Shown: piece after piece, positions 40,636 to 41,147 of the stretch | Numbering within the stretch: the stretch's first letter is position 1 | Layout of the letters: each line of letters begins with the position of its first letter | From: an uncultured Collinsella sp. | GTDB lineage: Bacteria > Actinomycetota > Coriobacteriia > Coriobacteriales > Coriobacteriaceae | Reading direction: 5' to 3' | Assembly (NCBI GenBank): GCA_934654835.1 | Contig: CAKUGY010000018.1 | Coordinates: 1 to 41,147 of the forward strand | DNA: 41,147 nucleotides | Program-made: the position numbers and the translations under genes | The notes under the pieces: model-generated | Database searches by the model: none | What the model was told of the DNA's origin: nothing | The model's input: the letters and a program-made list of their open reading frames with translations, nothing else

Positions 40636-40724
40636 CGAACCCCTGACGGCCCACCATAGAAAAGAAAGCGATCGACTCCGGTTGGTCGCCTTTTTTATTG
40701 CCGCGGCACGGGTTCGAACTCGAA
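40636..40724 (+). repeat. Direct repeat copy 2: tRNA-Lys 3' end, terminator, T-arm fragment
   Basis: Copy of 40461-40548 offset by 175 bp; 54 bp are identical, then an extra C before the T run and a few changes (GGGTTCGAACTCG). The terminator copy lies at 40665-40696. No tRNA body precedes it, so it is a tail without a gene. Confidence 0.93.
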
Positions 40725-41147
40725 CTTCTCTATATATAAGAACGCTTGGCGAACAAAACCTGCCTTTTACCGACGGGAAACAAATAGCTGATGCTTTTGG
40801 AGTAAAGTGGCGCTCCAGAGATGACCGATGCCTTAACACCTATAAACCAGCTGGTCATCGCCAATATCAGAAGCCGTTGCTTCTAATGCGGCCTCAGTGA
40901 AACAACTGAGGGATCTATTCATTTGTGAACAAAATATGGAGTGCGCGATTCCCGCCCCGGACGCCCCTCCGGTCTGGCAATATATCTCCTTGCCGCGCGG
41001 CCCGGTCGAACCGGATGAGCCGCAAAGCGTGCACCTTGAGAACCGGATACTGCGAGGATGGACACGATAGAGTGTCGCATCCGGGCAGACATCGAACCAT
41101 TTGAAATGGTCTAACTTGGATTTGTTTTTCGCAAGGCCGCCGAGAGG
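40725..41147 (+). other. Probable rRNA operon leader (boxA-like site)
   Basis: No gene assigned. TGCACCTTGAGAACCGGATA (41030-41049) resembles the boxA antitermination motif of actinobacterial rRNA leaders. Hairpins CCTCAGT/ACTGAGG (40892-40911) and ACCATTT/GAAATGGT (about 41094-41108) flank it. I expect 16S rRNA to begin just past the window. The stretch 40740-40890 is AT-richer and contains an open frame without a plausible start; I do not recognise it. No clear rRNA promoter was found. Confidence 0.55.

Noticed and set aside
40636..40656. Second tRNA gene after tRNA-Lys
   Set aside because: Only the 3' end of the tRNA is present; no D-arm or anticodon arm precedes it.
40580..40900. 106-codon open frame after tRNA-Lys
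   Set aside because: It starts inside the hairpin repeats and reads through the terminator copy; no ribosome site or recognised domain.

Overview
The window is a replication-origin region of a fairly GC-rich actinobacterium. Gene order, the SpaA-type LPXTG adhesin, paired WYL regulators and codon use suggest the class Coriobacteriia, and a Collinsella-like gut organism is my best guess. This is inference; no 16S sequence is visible.

Left part (1-8821, minus strand): gyrA (5' end only), gyrB, a DUF721/DciA-like gene, recF, dnaN and dnaA, then a gene with an odd domain order (GHKL ATPase, Q/P/Y-rich linker, winged helix) that appears to head the dnaA operon. The dnaN-dnaA gap holds an AT-rich tract, five TAA/TAG trinucleotides and DnaA-box-like sites. 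The gap between the GHKL gene and rpmH holds more of these sites. Three exact copies of GTTTTCAACAGGT are shared between the two gaps, so oriC looks bipartite, as in Bacillus.

Right of the origin (9065-14205, plus strand): rpmH, rnpA, yidD, yidC, jag; then rsmG, three perfect parS sites, parA, parB and a small membrane protein. From jag to the small gene, codons are visibly more AT-rich than in the flanks.

Middle (14400-24960): rlmN (minus), ddl overlapping a DEDDh exonuclease-DinG helicase, two overlapping WYL regulators (minus, PafBC-like), and a large membrane protein whose M28-peptidase-like fold is split by about 660 low-complexity residues, followed by a 72-residue membrane protein.

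Right part (24964-41147): a 1143-residue LPXTG surface protein with a probable thioester domain and six SpaA-type domains (minus); tRNA-Gly(CCC); purB; a solute-binding lipoprotein overlapping a diguanylate cyclase; a TSCPD protein with a Tat lipoprotein; an OmpR-type two-component pair; purC; a membrane protein; an M29 aminopeptidase; tRNA-Lys(TTT); and what looks like the leader of an rRNA operon running off the end.

The most unusual structure is behind the two tRNA genes. Each is followed by a terminator, an inverted copy of a T-arm, three short hairpins in the same order (several closing on GCGAAGC), and one or more copies of that tRNA's own 3' end. This looks like a small tRNA-tail-linked palindromic element. 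A second strong candidate for new biology is the GHKL/low-complexity/winged-helix protein next to dnaA, alongside a DnaA with an altered recognition helix.
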